Positions 13,060-24,777 of a stretch of 64,000 bases of DNA are shown here, in pieces. Every line of letters begins with the position of its first letter. Within the stretch, counting starts at the first letter, position 1. Location: positions 4,526,001 to 4,590,000 of the forward strand of contig JAUKUA010000003.1 of assembly GCA_030549175.1 (NCBI GenBank), given 5' to 3'. A program made the translations under genes and the position numbers. The notes below the pieces were generated by a model that saw only the letters and a program-made list of their open reading frames with translations, was not told the DNA's origin and searched no databases. The stretch comes from Lasiosphaeris hirsuta. Lineage: Eukaryota; Ascomycota; Sordariomycetes; Sordariales; Lasiosphaeriaceae.

Positions 13060-13830
13060 GTAGACAATACAAGTGATGTCTGCTGCCTTGATCGGGGGCA
13101 CGAGAGGTATCTTGAGTCGTCGCAAGTGATGAGACGATGATGTTTCCGTCCGGGATCGTTTTCAGACGGGCCATCTCTGCACGCGATTCTCGGACATGAA
13201 GGCTCCCCGCGACGAAGAAACGCTGTCTGGGTTGTTGGCCAGCTCTCCTCCTGCTTTGTTTCTTTCCGGAGCTTCAAAGTCCTCACAGAGAAAGACCCCA
13301 AAGAAGGAGAACTTGGTGCTTTTATTGACATTTTCTCGTCCGGGGTTGTTTCACCCGGGCAAGGGTGGACGGCAGGCTTTTGTTCCGTTGTAAGAACTGT
13401 CATCACGGCTAGCACTATGAGCATCCTTCTGGCCGATGACAGACAATATAGCCCAACAATATAAGTGTGCTTGCTTTTGACCGAGGACGTAAAGTATTCC
13501 AACTCGTCGTGACTCATGAGGTGGCGTTTTGGTCTGGGGTTGTTCCACCCGACCTGAGGGCAGACGGCAACCTTCTGTTCCGCTGTGAGAATGCCGTCAC
13601 GGCTGGCACCATGAGCACCTTTTTAGGTGATGGCATATAGCAGAATTGTGATTTGACCGGGGCATGAAGTGTCTTAGCTCCGAGTCATCACAACACACCA
13701 GGCAATGTTCTCGTCGGGTGTCATTTGCCATGTGCAGAGGGTGGACGGTATGCTTTTGTTCTGTTAGGAGAAATGTCATCGCGGTTGGCATTGTGAGCAC
13801 CGTTTTGGATGATAGCATCAAGATGATGAC
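13060..13830. repeat. Diverged tandem repeat, about four units of 180-195 bp
   Basis: Related blocks recur. A motif close to CTCGTCCGGGGTTGTT appears near 13147 (diverged), 13337, 13530 and 13709. A GACCGGGGCATG-like block lies about 50-57 bases before three of these (near 13090, 13480 and 13655). Blocks resembling GTCATCACGGCTAGCACTATG follow the last three, near 13400, 13590 and 13775. Spacing between units is about 190, 193 and 179 bp. Units are clearly diverged, so this is an old array. It has no obvious coding function. Confidence 0.65.
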
Positions 13831-13910
13831 CGATATTGGTGCTGCCCTACGGCGCCACGACTTGGGAGCGACTATTCACTAAAGACCTTGAAGATGACAG
13901 TGTAGACCTG

Positions 13911-14395
13911 TTCGACTATAAATTCCTAAAGATTTCACGTGACTGTCTGATCTCTAGACTTTTCTCTCATGGTAGAGCTTAAGCCGTGTGTGTCATATTA
14001 AACGAGTGCAGTCGTAGCTTTATGGGCGCGCTGGAGAAGGCCGGGATGTAGAATATCTGGAAGGGCGACGGTCAACGAGCGATGGGTCTCTGGTCGACGA
14101 GATATGTCTGCCACCCGGCCTGCGCAACCTAATACACAAGGAAATGGCAATTGCCAAAGCATTCGGCCTCGCTCAAGTGAGCAGATATCTGGGACTAACA
14201 ATGGCCGCCGGAGAGAACGAGCCTAAAACCACCACGAAGAAACAAACTTGACCTAGTGTGCCCTTGGGGTACCCATTCGACTATAAAATATTCACGTGAT
14301 CGTCTGATCTCTAGCGCTTTCCCTTGTGGTAATGGGTGTCGAACTATAAAAACTTCACGTGATCGTCTAATCTCCAACCGTTCTCCAAGGGAATG
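13911..14395. repeat. Three TATAAA + TCACGTGA repeat units
   Basis: A unit of about 55-65 bp occurs at 13911-13975, 14276-14330 and 14339-14395. Each copy has a CGA(A)CTATAAA block followed by TTCACGTGA and then a CGTCTGATCTCTAG-like block. The last two copies are adjacent, 63 bp apart. Each contains the 8-bp palindrome TCACGTGA, an E-box that bHLH factors commonly bind. The copies may be remnants of a repeat family rather than regulatory DNA. Confidence 0.65.
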
Positions 14396-14410
14396 GAGGG
14401 CCTTTGTATT

Positions 14411-14568
14411 TACTAGGGGTCCGTGCGTGGGCCGTCCATCTTTGACCAGCTCTACTTTCTTCTACTATAGCTTCTAGACTTGTTCTCTCGAGAAAGGCTT
14501 TGTGGAAAAAAATGAGCAATGTCACGGTTTTACTGAATGATAGGCGACCCACGCACGGACTCCAGGTA
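14411..14568. mobile_element. Candidate MITE, 158 bp, TA-flanked inverted repeats
   Basis: The two ends form imperfect terminal inverted repeats of about 25 bp that share the core GTCCGTGCGTGGG. Both begin with TA followed by C, which fits a TA target-site duplication of the Tc1/mariner or pogo/Fot type. The inside is short and non-coding. The size, the TIRs and the lack of a transposase fit a non-autonomous element. This is inferred from one copy only. Confidence 0.6.
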
Positions 14569-15233
14569 CCGTGTGGACCAAACATGGAAAACGGTAGATG
14601 ACTTTAATCGTCTTGCCAAGTAACTGATTGGATCTAAGTCAATGTGGTCTGACCTGAACTTTGCATCATACGGAAGCCCCCAATGACCAACCAGCATTGG
14701 AGGATGACGGTGTCGAAAGTCACACATACTGGCGCTCATTCCCTCTTCACACTTTTCCCACTTGAAAAGCGTCTGTGCGGCCTGTTTCCACACAGACAGC
14801 GCGTGGTTGGGGGCCGATCGCCCATGCAGAAGCAGAGAAAGATGACAGGGGCATGGGGTAACAATAATTTACTACATCATGCCCCTCAATTGCCTCAATT
14901 GATCGGGGACGCAAACCGAACCTGCCATGTGCTTACTACATGACAGGCAGTAGAATTGCCCCCTTTGTGCCCCTCGCCAGGGGGTTTCGAGTTCTGATCA
15001 AATGCTACCTGTCCGTCATCATTTCGTTGTGGCTTTCCTCAGCAAGCTCCAGGCGTCCAATATTTTCCTCTGAGCTGTAAACCGGAGCGCCCTGCACATC
15101 ATGAACCCTCTACATGTTTGATTTTCCCAGACGAGCCCGTTTGGCCTGGCCATGGTACGCGCGAGATAACGCAGCACCTCCAGTTTATATTCCGTTTGGA
15201 ACCTTGTAAAATCGGCGTGCAGCCCCGGGCTCG

Positions 15234-17918
15234 ATGAGGTCGCTCCTCCTGGTGGCAGCAGTGTCATGGGCAACGGCCACGCTCCACCACAACCCCAGGC
15301 AGTCATGCCCCGACCCCGGCCCCGGCCCCGGAAGCCCTCCCGCGGGTTGGTGGCGGGTTGAGATGGAGCACAACGGGACTACGCCCTCCAGCACCGATCC
15401 TACCTACCAGTACTACCGCACGGGAGTGCAATTCGGCGCTGACAATACCGGCGTCAACGACTCCTCGGAAGCCTTCAACTTAGCCGTCAACGGTCCGTCT
15501 TCCCACCCCTTTTCCAAATCCAAACCTAACACCTCCCCTCCCGCCCAGCCTGGAACCGCACCGCCAACACGGCCACCACCCGGCCGGCCTACGTCGCCAT
15601 TCCGCCCGGGGCGAACCTCGTATCATCGCCCATCCAGCTCCTGGTGTCGACCTTTTTGGTCGGCGACGCCCTGCACCCCCGAAGCTGGTGGCCGGTGCTG
15701 CGCTGGGGCCGCGGCCCGTCATCCGCGGCTTCGACGCGCACCAGGGCGACGGCAGCGCGACCAAGAATTTCTACATGGTCGTGCGCAACGTGCGCATCGA
15801 CACGACGCGGGTCCCCGGCCACGTCGAGGCCCGCGCCGTCGACTGGTCCGTCGCGCAGGGCTGCAGCTTTGTCAATGTCCATGTCGTCATGCCGGCCGCC
15901 TCGAGGCATGTTGGGCTGGGCATGGACGGGGGGTCGGGGGTGGTCGTGGCGGATTGTGTATGTTTTTTTCCCTTCTGTCTTTGAATAGGGGTAATTGCTG
16001 ACGCGGTTGACTCTAGTCATTCACCGGCGGCGCCATCGGACTGTCCCTCTCGAGCCAGCAGTACCTGCTCAAGGGCCTTGCGTTTGACGGCTGCGAGACG
16101 GGCATCTTTTTTCAGGGGTCGTTTGTCACAACGATCCAGGGCGCCACATTTGCCAACTGCCGCTATGGTGTCGACGTGGGCCGTGACGGGAGCGCCGGGT
16201 CCGTGTCGATTGTTGATTCCTCCGTGTCCAAGTGCGAGGCTGGTGTACTGGCGTATGTGAGCGGATATGGGCAGAACTCGCTGGTTCTTGACGGGTTTGA
16301 TGTTAGCGAGGCTGTTGCGGTCAAGTCGTCTGCCGGTGCCACCTTGTTGGAGAACTCCGTACCGGTCGGGCAGACTTGGGTCATGGGGAACGCGTGGGTA
16401 TCTCCTACGCCGGAGGGATTTAAGATATCCAGTGCTGACAGAAATCCAGGGCTCCCTATAACTACCAGTCGGGCACAATGTACCCCATCAAGTGGCCGGC
16501 CAGTCTGCTTTCTGGCGAGAAATACTTCACCGCACCCCTACCGCAGTACGAAGAGTACGGCATCGGCCAGTTCATCAGTATAAAAGGCGACCCCGGGTTC
16601 GAAGTATACGGGGACAGTCAGTCTACCCCCCCCCCCCCCCCCCGCGGCACTGATACCAGAACCCAGCTGACAGCGTAACAGACACACACGACGACGGCCC
16701 CGCCATCAACGCGATCCTCCGCAAGCACGCAGGCTGTAAGATCATCTTCTTACCCCAGGGCATCTACCAAACCATAGAGACCATCCACGTCCCGCCGAGC
16801 TCGCGCATCGTCGGCGAAGCCTTGAGCGTGATCACCGGCACCGGCCCCCACTTCGCCGACGCCAACAACCCGCAGCCTATCGTCCAGTTTGGCAACCCCG
16901 GAGACCAGGGCGTCGGCCAGCTCAGCGACATTCTCGTCTCCGCCGGCGACGTCCTCCCGGGCGCCATCCTAATCCAGGTCAACATGGCCGGCCGCTCGCC
17001 CGGTGATGTTGGCCTTTGGAATGTGGTTATGCGTGTTGGCGGCTCCATCGACACAGCCGTCAGCACCAAGTGCACCTCGCCCGACCCCGCGGGCTGCAAG
17101 GCCGCCTTTGCGCTCCTCCACCTTGCAAAGACATCATCGGCTTACCTCGAGGGTGTTTGGGGCTGGGCTGCCGACCACGGCCTTGACCCGTCACTCGACC
17201 CTGATACTGCAGCCCAGACAATTGCCGTCGGTCGCGGCGCGCTGGTCGAGAGCGCCGGCCCGACTTGGATTGTGGGTACCTCGTTCGAGCACTGCGTGCT
17301 GTATCAGTACGCCCTGCATGGTGCCGAGAATGTCTACGTTGCCCTGCAGCAGACCGAGAGCCCGTATTGGCAAGGTGCTGGCACGCCGTACCGCGCACCG
17401 GCGCCGTGGACGCCGAGTGCCGTATACGGGGACCCGGCCTTTGGAAACTGCGCTGCTCAGGGGCTAGGCGATGATGACCGGTGCTACCGTGCCTGGGCGC
17501 AGTATGTATCTAATAGCAATGGGCTGGTGATCCACGGATCCGCGCTTTGGGTCTTCTTCAACAGAATGAATGATAAGATGTGGCGGGACCCGCAGTGTCA
17601 AAGTACGGGAGGTATATGTCAGGCCAATATGGTAGCGGTGGATGGGGCAGAGGAGATGTTTTGGTACTCCTTGAGTGCAAAGTCGGCGACGAATCTGGTC
17701 TATGATACTACAGATGGTGAAGGCGTGGTTATTGCGCAGAAGGAGAACCTTGGGTCTTGGGGGGGGGGCCGCTTGCGGCTTATCTCAAGAGGGAGGGGCT
17801 TGAAGGAGGAAATGGGGGTGGGGATGGTGATGATGAGAATATGGGAAGAGCATTGATCCCTAACTGGGGATTGGCCCTGGCGGCCAGTGTGTTTTTATGT
17901 CCTTTATTTTTATCATGA
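15234..17918 (+). CDS. GH55 exo-beta-1,3-glucanase, frame interrupted twice
   Basis: A secreted glucan 1,3-beta-glucosidase of glycoside hydrolase family 55, which hydrolyses beta-1,3-glucan in cell walls or substrates. Five exons are read: 15234-15492, 15549-15957, 16017-16393, 16450-16616 and 16682 to the end. A signal peptide (MRSLLLVAAVSWATATL) is followed by two pectin-lyase-like halves. Family motifs include VIRGFD, GWAADHGLD and GTSFEHCVLYQY. Two breaks are visible. One base appears to be missing in the C5 run at 15676-15680, so GDALHP joins PKLVAG only after a frame change. At the G10 run near 17759-17768 the open frame leads to an odd tail ending at 17856. Another frame gives LAAYLKREGL and then a hydrophobic GPI-anchor-like tail ending at 17918. 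This is either a pseudogene or homopolymer sequence error. The intact protein would be about 815 aa, normal for GH55. Confidence 0.8.
16626..16643. repeat. Poly-C tract (18 C) inside a GH55 intron
   Basis: A run of 18 cytosines lies within the inferred 65-bp intron 16617-16681 of the glucanase gene. The length may be inexact. Confidence 0.85.
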
Positions 17919-18775
17919 TGTGAGAGCTGATTTCCCGAGGCTCGTGCGTCTGGGTATATGGGGTACATAGGAAGACCGGCATCATAGCATGGGACGGAGT
18001 TGGTTACATGAAGGGCTTGGGAAATGGGGAAAAGGAGCGCCGAGTCGGGTTTGTGAAGAGAAAGCTTCCAAGATATAGCGTTGGCTGGGTCCCGTGCCGA
18101 ACAACGGCCAGCGATGCATTTCGAGCTTGGTGACTCGCGCGATATAGTTTTCCGCGCCTAATAAATGAACTCGCGCATCGTGTATCGTGCATGGTGCATC
18201 GTGCGTCAGGAACCGGACGAAAACGATGGAGGCTTGCGGTGTCGTGCTAGGGCGGGCAGGTCTGGTGCTGGGGAAGGCCTGTGGAATGCTCACTGAAATA
18301 TTTCCGGATTCTCACCTCGACCCAATGGAAGTCGACAGGGGGGCGTCATCCTGGGCGGGCCACCCCCAACATGGGGTAGCGAGGCTTGGCCCATCCCGTC
18401 TCGGCAGGCCAGTGGTGGGTGCGGGGGGGGAAAGGGGGGAGCCTTGAGCCTGCGCTATTGGCGCGTGCTTGCTTGATGATGCGAGCGGCCGAGGCACAAT
18501 TCACATGCTCCGAGCCTTTGCAACTGCCCGCGAATCGCATCCGGATCCAATTCCAGCTCGGCACTAAGAAAACCAACAATTACCTCTGGCTCCTCCTGGC
18601 TTCTCTCTCTCCACGTCTTGTCCTCGCGTCGTAAGCTTATAACCTGTGGCCCATGCCCAGCAACCGCTGTGTCTCACGTTCCTCAAACCTTCTGCGCAGT
18701 AATCCCGAGTCTTCCGCCCGCCACTGCTGTCATCAGTCCCTCCCCTATTCGCAACATACCCAAACAACGTCCACC
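17919..18775. other. Intergenic, 0.86 kb
   Basis: No gene is seen. It contains a short cluster of CATCGTG-like repeats near 18170-18210, and the promoter and leader of the SCP2 gene at its right end. Confidence 0.5.
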
Positions 18776-19267
18776 ATGTCGCTCAAGAACGGTACGTTGT
18801 GTTATCTCCCGCCGGTGGCGCAAGGGAAACGGACGGGCTGAATGCTGATGCGATCGCAACCTAGACAAATTCCCCTCGTCGGCTGCCTTCGACGCCATCA
18901 ACGATGCGCTCAAGAGCGATGCCGACAAGAAGGACGCCATCAAGAAGGGCAATGCCGTCTTCGCCTTCAACCTGAAGAACGCGGCTGGCGAGACTGAGAG
19001 CTGGCACATTGACCTTAAGAACAAGGGCGAGGTCGGCAAGGGCCTCGGCCAGAAGCCTACCGGTGCGCGTTCCCTCTTCCATCCTGGGGACGTTTTACTG
19101 ATGCGAGTCCTATAGTGACCCTTTCGCTCTCCGACGCCGACTTCGGCAACCTCGTCACCGGCAAGGCCAACGCCCAGCGGTTATTCATGTCGGGCAAGCT
19201 CAAGATCAAGGGCGACGTGATGAAGGCGACCAAGATGGAACCTATCCTCGCCAAGGCCAAGCTCTAG
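18776..19267 (+). CDS. SCP2-domain sterol carrier / fatty-acyl-CoA binding protein
   Basis: A small single-domain SCP2 protein of 121 aa. It is expected to bind lipids such as fatty acyl-CoA or sterols in a hydrophobic pocket and to support peroxisomal beta-oxidation. Three exons (18776-18791, 18865-19062, 19116-19267) join in phase, with CACC before the start ATG. The first exon encodes only MSLKN plus one base. The domain runs almost the whole length, with typical features such as GKGLGQKP and the closing MSGKLKIKGD segment. The protein ends in AKL, a PTS1-type peroxisomal signal, which fits the fungal SCP2/POX18-like family. Length and domain order match that family, so the call is strong; the ligand is inferred. 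Confidence 0.92.
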
Positions 19268-20873
19268 ATTGCGAGGACGAGCTGGAAGTTGGAGAGAGTT
19301 TAATGATGATGACTTATTTGCCGAGGATCTAGGCAACATGGAGAGCATCGCTGTAGAGTCGGATGTTTGTACAATACAATACTACTAGCGAGGTGCCCCC
19401 TTTCCACGGAAAGGGACGGCGGAGCAAAATGATATTGCATCGAGATGCGCTGCATTTGCATTGGAGACCCTCTCTTTGGGAAATCAAGTGGGATGGGCGA
19501 CATGTGAGTGGCAGGTGGGGGTGAAGGCGATTTCGCGCTGCTCTCATCGACTTCCCGCCTGAACAAGCATCTTAATTTGAGAGATGGCATTGTGGAAATC
19601 CGGCCATGCGAGTCATCCGAGTACCGTAGGCTCGGGCGCTTGTTACACGTGTGGTGTTGAGTCGTGGCAACCTAAGGAAGCTTGCCGAGACGAGACGACC
19701 CTCATTGGTGAATTCACGAATGCGATTTTTTATGGCATTTGATGGCACGACAACTCGAACTACCGAGTCTGGGGACAACTGGGGCACCAGGACAACAAAG
19801 AGGATGAGAGACAACATTCACCTGCTTCCAATTGGAGTCGGAGTCGAAATGCGACCAGAATAGCTCGCCCCCTCTCCTGTAAGGCGGGAGGAGCGGGTGG
19901 CGTATCTTTGCAAGCTTTGAGCTTCCATCGCCCACTGCGGGAGCCAAGTGTTCGAATTCTACGGCTCCCGGGATTGTGGGACCTCTGGACGGCATCACGA
20001 ACGCGATCCTCAATCCCTATGCAGCTGGTCAATATAGCCACCCTAGGCCATAAGTATGGAGGAGGCGTGGGATATCAGAAACTGAAATCGCCGTTGTCAA
20101 CGACCCAGCTGTGGCAGCTTGCCCACCCACATCTGCCTGACCATGGCTTGGGAATATCCGGATTCTGGCGGATTGTGCGGCAGACGCGAACCGCGACTGG
20201 CTGAATTCTGGATTCGGCAAGAGCCGCGCCCAATTCCACCCTTTCCGTCGTCGGTGCCTGAGGCGATAGCGGCTGCCCGCATGGCAGTCATCGATCTGCG
20301 CGCGTGGTCCGTGCCCGAGCTGCTCTCAGGGTTCCAGCTCCCGCGCTTGACAAGGTGCCCTCATGAAATTTTTTTTCTTGCGCTCCTGTCCAAAGAAACA
20401 GGCACAGAGGCTTCCCCCCCCCCCCCCCCCAAAACACCACGCCGCATCCTCCGACTTCTTCTTCATCGTGCGTGCCTGCCTCGCCAGGAGCCGATTACCT
20501 CGATGCGGTTTTCTATCAACAATTTCATTGGATCCATCAAGTCGCTCTCTGTTCCGTACGTCCTTTCCCCTTGTTTAGTGCGCTGAAGTGGATTATCCGT
20601 CACGAGGAGCCCGCACCCGATTCGCGCCCCCCAAACTCCTTGTCTTCCGTCCCTGTTCACGCCTAAAAGCCTCTTTAAGCACAACGGCCCACGACGCGAC
20701 CCAGAAAAAAAGAGGGTGCCGATCTGGAAAACATCCAGCCTTATGACCGCGACCGCAATTTCGGCTTGGCTTTTCTGACTTACCATTCGCAGCATTTAAT
20801 ACTTTAATCACTCTCTTCACTTCGACGGCAGCATCTCAAGCTTCTCGACAGCTGCAGCGCTCGTCACGTCGCC
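19268..20873. other. Intergenic, 1.6 kb
   Basis: Open frames here lack domains and overlap on both strands. A C17 run lies at 20414-20430. A hairpin-forming inverted repeat (CGGGAGCC / GGCTCCCG) spans 19938-19970. The right end is the promoter and leader of the nucleoporin gene. Confidence 0.5.
20414..20430. repeat. Poly-C tract (17 C)
   Basis: A run of 17 cytosines upstream of the nucleoporin gene, with uncertain exact length. Confidence 0.85.
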
Positions 20874-23800
20874 ATGGATCCTCCCGCAAAGAAGCGCAGC
20901 ATCTTCGGCGGCATCCCCAGCTTCTTTCGCGGCAGCGCTACGCCGCCTGCTGAATCCGATGCGAGTGCGAAAGCAGTGACGAGGGCCGGAGCTAACGAGC
21001 CACTCGCGCCTTTGCCTGTCGAATTCGGCAACGCGTCGACATCCGCGCCTGAGAGCCCCGTGAAGCGAGCATCCGACTCGCAGCTTGCATCACGCAAGAT
21101 CATCGGCCGAGCTCAAGGACCGTCCAGCAAGCTCTCCCAGAGCTTCAGCGCGTCCGATTTCTCGACGCGTCTGTCCTCGACCACGCCCAAGGCATCGAGC
21201 TTTTCCGGCACAGCCACGGCTACACCAAGGAGAATGCCGGGTGACAACCCCTACAAGACGACGTCGTCCTCCTTCTCATCGACCATCTCCCACCCCCCGA
21301 CCAGCCTCTACAGCAAGACTACCAACTTCTCCGGCGCCTCTACTACACCACGCAACATATTCCGAAACTCGACGATATATCAGCGGCCAGCTATCCCAAG
21401 CTTCTCACCGCGTGTCCCGAACAACACAATCAAGCAGGCGTTCCCGCCTAACACGCCTGGAAAGGTCCCTCGCGGTGCCGCAGCTGATGTTACTAGCCGC
21501 GGATTGGGTCACACCGCGCCTTCGGAGCTTTTCGCCATGAGAATCCCCGAGCCGCCCCGCCATCTTACAGGCGAAGTGTTAGCCAGGGAAGTTCCTGATG
21601 ATCCTGCCCGGACTGGGTCTGTATATGCGGATGAATTTCTGGCGCACTACTGCCCACCCGATCTAGATGAGCACCAGAGAAGACAGTTCTTCTGTATTCT
21701 TGATCTCCGGCGACTCAAGTATGCTGCGGACGAAGTCTTCACCAAGAAAGATTGGAAGATCAACATCACAAACTTTGCGAAGGAGTTTGAGAAGAGCCGC
21801 AGTCTAATTATGCTGCGATATGGTCTATACGAATTCAAGACAGTGAGGGCTTCCGAGGCGGTTAAGAAAGAGTGGAAACAGAAACATGGCATCGCCAGCT
21901 CCGAGGATGAGGTCGAGGCTGAACCTGTCGTTGCTTACAAGGCGAACGTCAGTTCTAAGAGAAAGGCCGAGGACGAGTTGACCCAGACTGGTAGTGCTTT
22001 GACGGCATCTGCGTCAAACGCCAACAAGCGAGGCCGCGCCCCAGAGGCCGTACCCCCTACCCCTTTCAAGAACAAGCGCAAGGCTGATGCGGTCGGCGAG
22101 CCTGATGAGAACCAGCCGTCCAAGCTACTGAAGCCTGCAGCGACACCTCAGAAGACGCCGTCTGCCACTATGTCAGTCTTTGAGAGTATCGTAAACAATA
22201 CGCAGGCTGCCTCCACGACTCCCGCAAAGTCTCCCTCGAAGAACAGCTTGTTCGGCTCCAGCATTGGACCCAAGCTCTCCAATGGCACTCCCGGCCGGTC
22301 TGTCTTTGATAATGCCGCAAAGCCTCAGGCCACGCCGGCCAACATTTTCAGCCACCTTTCTGACGCTAGCAAAGAGAGCCCCAACGATGATGCGGATGCA
22401 GAGAGCGAGACTAGTTCCAACGCCGGTGAAGCTGAATCCGAGGGTCAGGAGGCCAGCCAGAGCGATGAGCCGAGCGCAGGGCCAACAGGCGGAGTGTCCA
22501 CACCACAGGCCGCCACCACGGCTAACGGGGCATCAAGCGCCTCTTCAGACGGAGGAGACAGCTCCCAAGGCCGCAGTATTTTCGATCGGATCACGAGGGG
22601 TACTGATGGCCAGCCCGTGAGAAAGTTTGCGCCGCAAGAAAGCAAATCTCCATTTGCTATCTCACCTGACAAGGACAGATCTACCAGCCCCGGAAAGGAC
22701 CAAGGCACAGCTGCTCCATCAAATAACACGTGGAATACCAGCACTCCTATCAAGTTTCAGGCTCCGGCCAGTGCACTCTTCGGATCTGCCGCGCCTAAAC
22801 CGGCTACCTCCTCCACCATTGACTTTGGTGTTAAGAAGACTGAGTCTGCCCAAGAGGCTCCTAAGCAGGCAGCTCCTCTGAACATGTTCGGCGCAGCGAT
22901 GAAGAAAGCTGATGAATCCGCAATTGCATCTGCTACCCCTGCAGCGTCCATCTTTTCCTCGTTCTCCGCGAAACCTACCGAGCCGGCTGCGGCCGCCCCA
23001 TCGATCTTCGGCGGCGTCGGAGCGCCTGCTAGCACCGGTACTCCACTCTTTGGCGCGAGTACTATGGGCTTCAGCCAGTCGAAGGTTGAGGAGAATAAGA
23101 ATTCTGCGGCTACCCCAACACCGGCTGCTTCGCTATTTGGTGCCGCACCAATGTCTCCCAAGCCTGCGCCTCCAAAGGCCAGTGCCTACCAGTCTTCCGT
23201 TCTGTTTGGCAATCAGAGCAAGACCGAGCCAGCATCACAACCCCCGGCGGGTGGTTTGTTTGGTAAGCCTCAGTCAACCGAGACACCGCAGGCAACACAG
23301 GCTTCGTTGTTCGGAAGCAGTTCAGCAAAGCCCCTCTTCGGCACTGCCGCTCCCTCTTCGAAGACAGAGGAGCCTGCTGTAAAGAACCCTTTCTCGGGCA
23401 GTGAAAGCAACTCTGGGTCTAGTCTCTTTGCTTTCGGCACATCGACTGCCGCTCCAGCACAGAGCAAGCCACTCTTTGGAGCCACGGCCACACCTACAGC
23501 CTCCGAGACGAAGAGCCTCTTCGGCGCGGCCAGCACACCTCAGGAATCGAAGCCGCTATTTGGCACTGCTCCAGCTACACAGGCTGAAGCCCCCAAATCT
23601 CTCTTTGGTTCCATCCCATCAAGTCAAACCGAAGCGCCAAAGATTTCGTTCTCGTTTGGCAGCACCGCCCCCACCACAACTGCCCCCATATTTGGTGGCT
23701 TTGGCCAGACGCCTAGCGCCTCCAAGGCGCCTCCAGCGACGATTTTCGGTGGGGCTCAAGTTGGTGGTGGTGCTAGCTTCACCTTTGGGGCTGGAGGCTC

Positions 23801-24777
23801 CGATGCCACAGCAATTAAGAATCCCTTCGCATCCAATGGTGCAACCTCGGCCCCTTCTTCATTCAATTTTGGTAACGGAGCCAACAACGATGGCGGCTCA
23901 CAAACCCCTTCGACCTCATTCACATTTGGCAGCGCTGCTCCTCCTACCATCAGCTTTGGTGGCGTGTCGGATTCTAATAGTCAGCCTCAGCAGGCCAACA
24001 TGTTTGGCGGTGCTTCCACTGGTGGACCCATCTTTAACTTTGGTGGCAACTCCACACCGTCAAATGGCCCAGCGATTTTTTCACAGAAGCCCCCTCAGCC
24101 TACGACTGGATTTGGCGGCCTAGCTCCCGTAGGGGGAACCTCAACAGGTACAAGTAAGCCTCACCCCGTGTTTCCGTCTTGTGCATGTTTTCAAGGTGCA
24201 TTGCTAATGGTTTCTTTCAGACTCCCCCTTTACTTTCGGCGGGGCATCAAGCTTGGCAACGACACCTGCTACAGGCACGCCCGAGCCACCTACAGAGCCT
24301 GAAGAGAATCGAGGAACCAACGCTGACGGGGATGAGGCACCACAGGAGCAGATATCGCTAACCGAAGGCGGGCCGGGGGAAGAGGACGAGTCCGTCGTCC
24401 TGGAGGTCCGCGCTAAGGCTCTCAAACTCCATCACGACACCGAATCTGACGACGACTCGGGCTCCGCCAAGGACAAGACGAAAAACCCGTGGAAAACTCA
24501 GGGCGTTGGGCCACTACGAATCCTCAGAAACAAAGCGACTGGCGCGGTACGGCTGTTGCTGCGCGCCGAACCTCGGGGCCACATCGCACTCAATAGGCTT
24601 GTCCTTCCGAACTTTAATTATCTGGTGGAACCACCCGCCAGCGGCAAGTATGTCAAGCTGACAACCTCGTCGGAGGATGGCACGAAGCTGGAGACATGGA
24701 TGCTCCAGGTCAAGACCAACGATCTCGCAAAGAAGTTGGCTGCGGCCTTGGAAGACAACAAGTGTGCGAATGCTTGA
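20874..24777 (+). CDS. FG nucleoporin with C-terminal Ran-binding domain (Nup1/Nup2/Nup50 type)
   Basis: A nuclear-basket-type nucleoporin of about 1278 aa, from exons 20874-24153 and 24221-24777 (67-bp intron). The N terminus has a basic KKRSIFGGIPSFFRG segment, as in Nup1/Nup60-like proteins. A conserved-looking folded block lies at about residues 210-340, including the segments DEHQRRQFFCILDLRRLKYA and KEFEKSRSLIMLRYGLYEF. Residues of about 430 to 1120 are Ser/Ala/Pro-rich with many FG motifs such as LFG, IFG and FTFG, the docking sites for importins. The last 130 residues form a RanBP1-type domain (VGPLRILRNKATGAVRLLLR). Such proteins bind Ran-GTP and importins to drive release of cargo. 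Which yeast protein is the true orthologue cannot be settled by eye. Confidence 0.9.

Larger units (their letters stand above)
12309..15233. other. Intergenic repeat island, 2.9 kb
   Basis: No convincing gene is present. The middle of the region (about 13.05-14.57 kb) holds a diverged tandem array, three copies of a TATAAA/TCACGTGA unit and a candidate MITE, each listed separately. A short stretch near 14020-14230 reads without clear protein similarity. Confidence 0.6.

Noticed and set aside
19938..19970. Inverted repeat CGGGAGCC/GGCTCCCG with GTTCGAATTC in the loop, first read as a tRNA T arm
   Set aside because: The flanking bases give no D arm, anticodon arm or acceptor stem. It is a simple hairpin of unknown meaning in spacer DNA.
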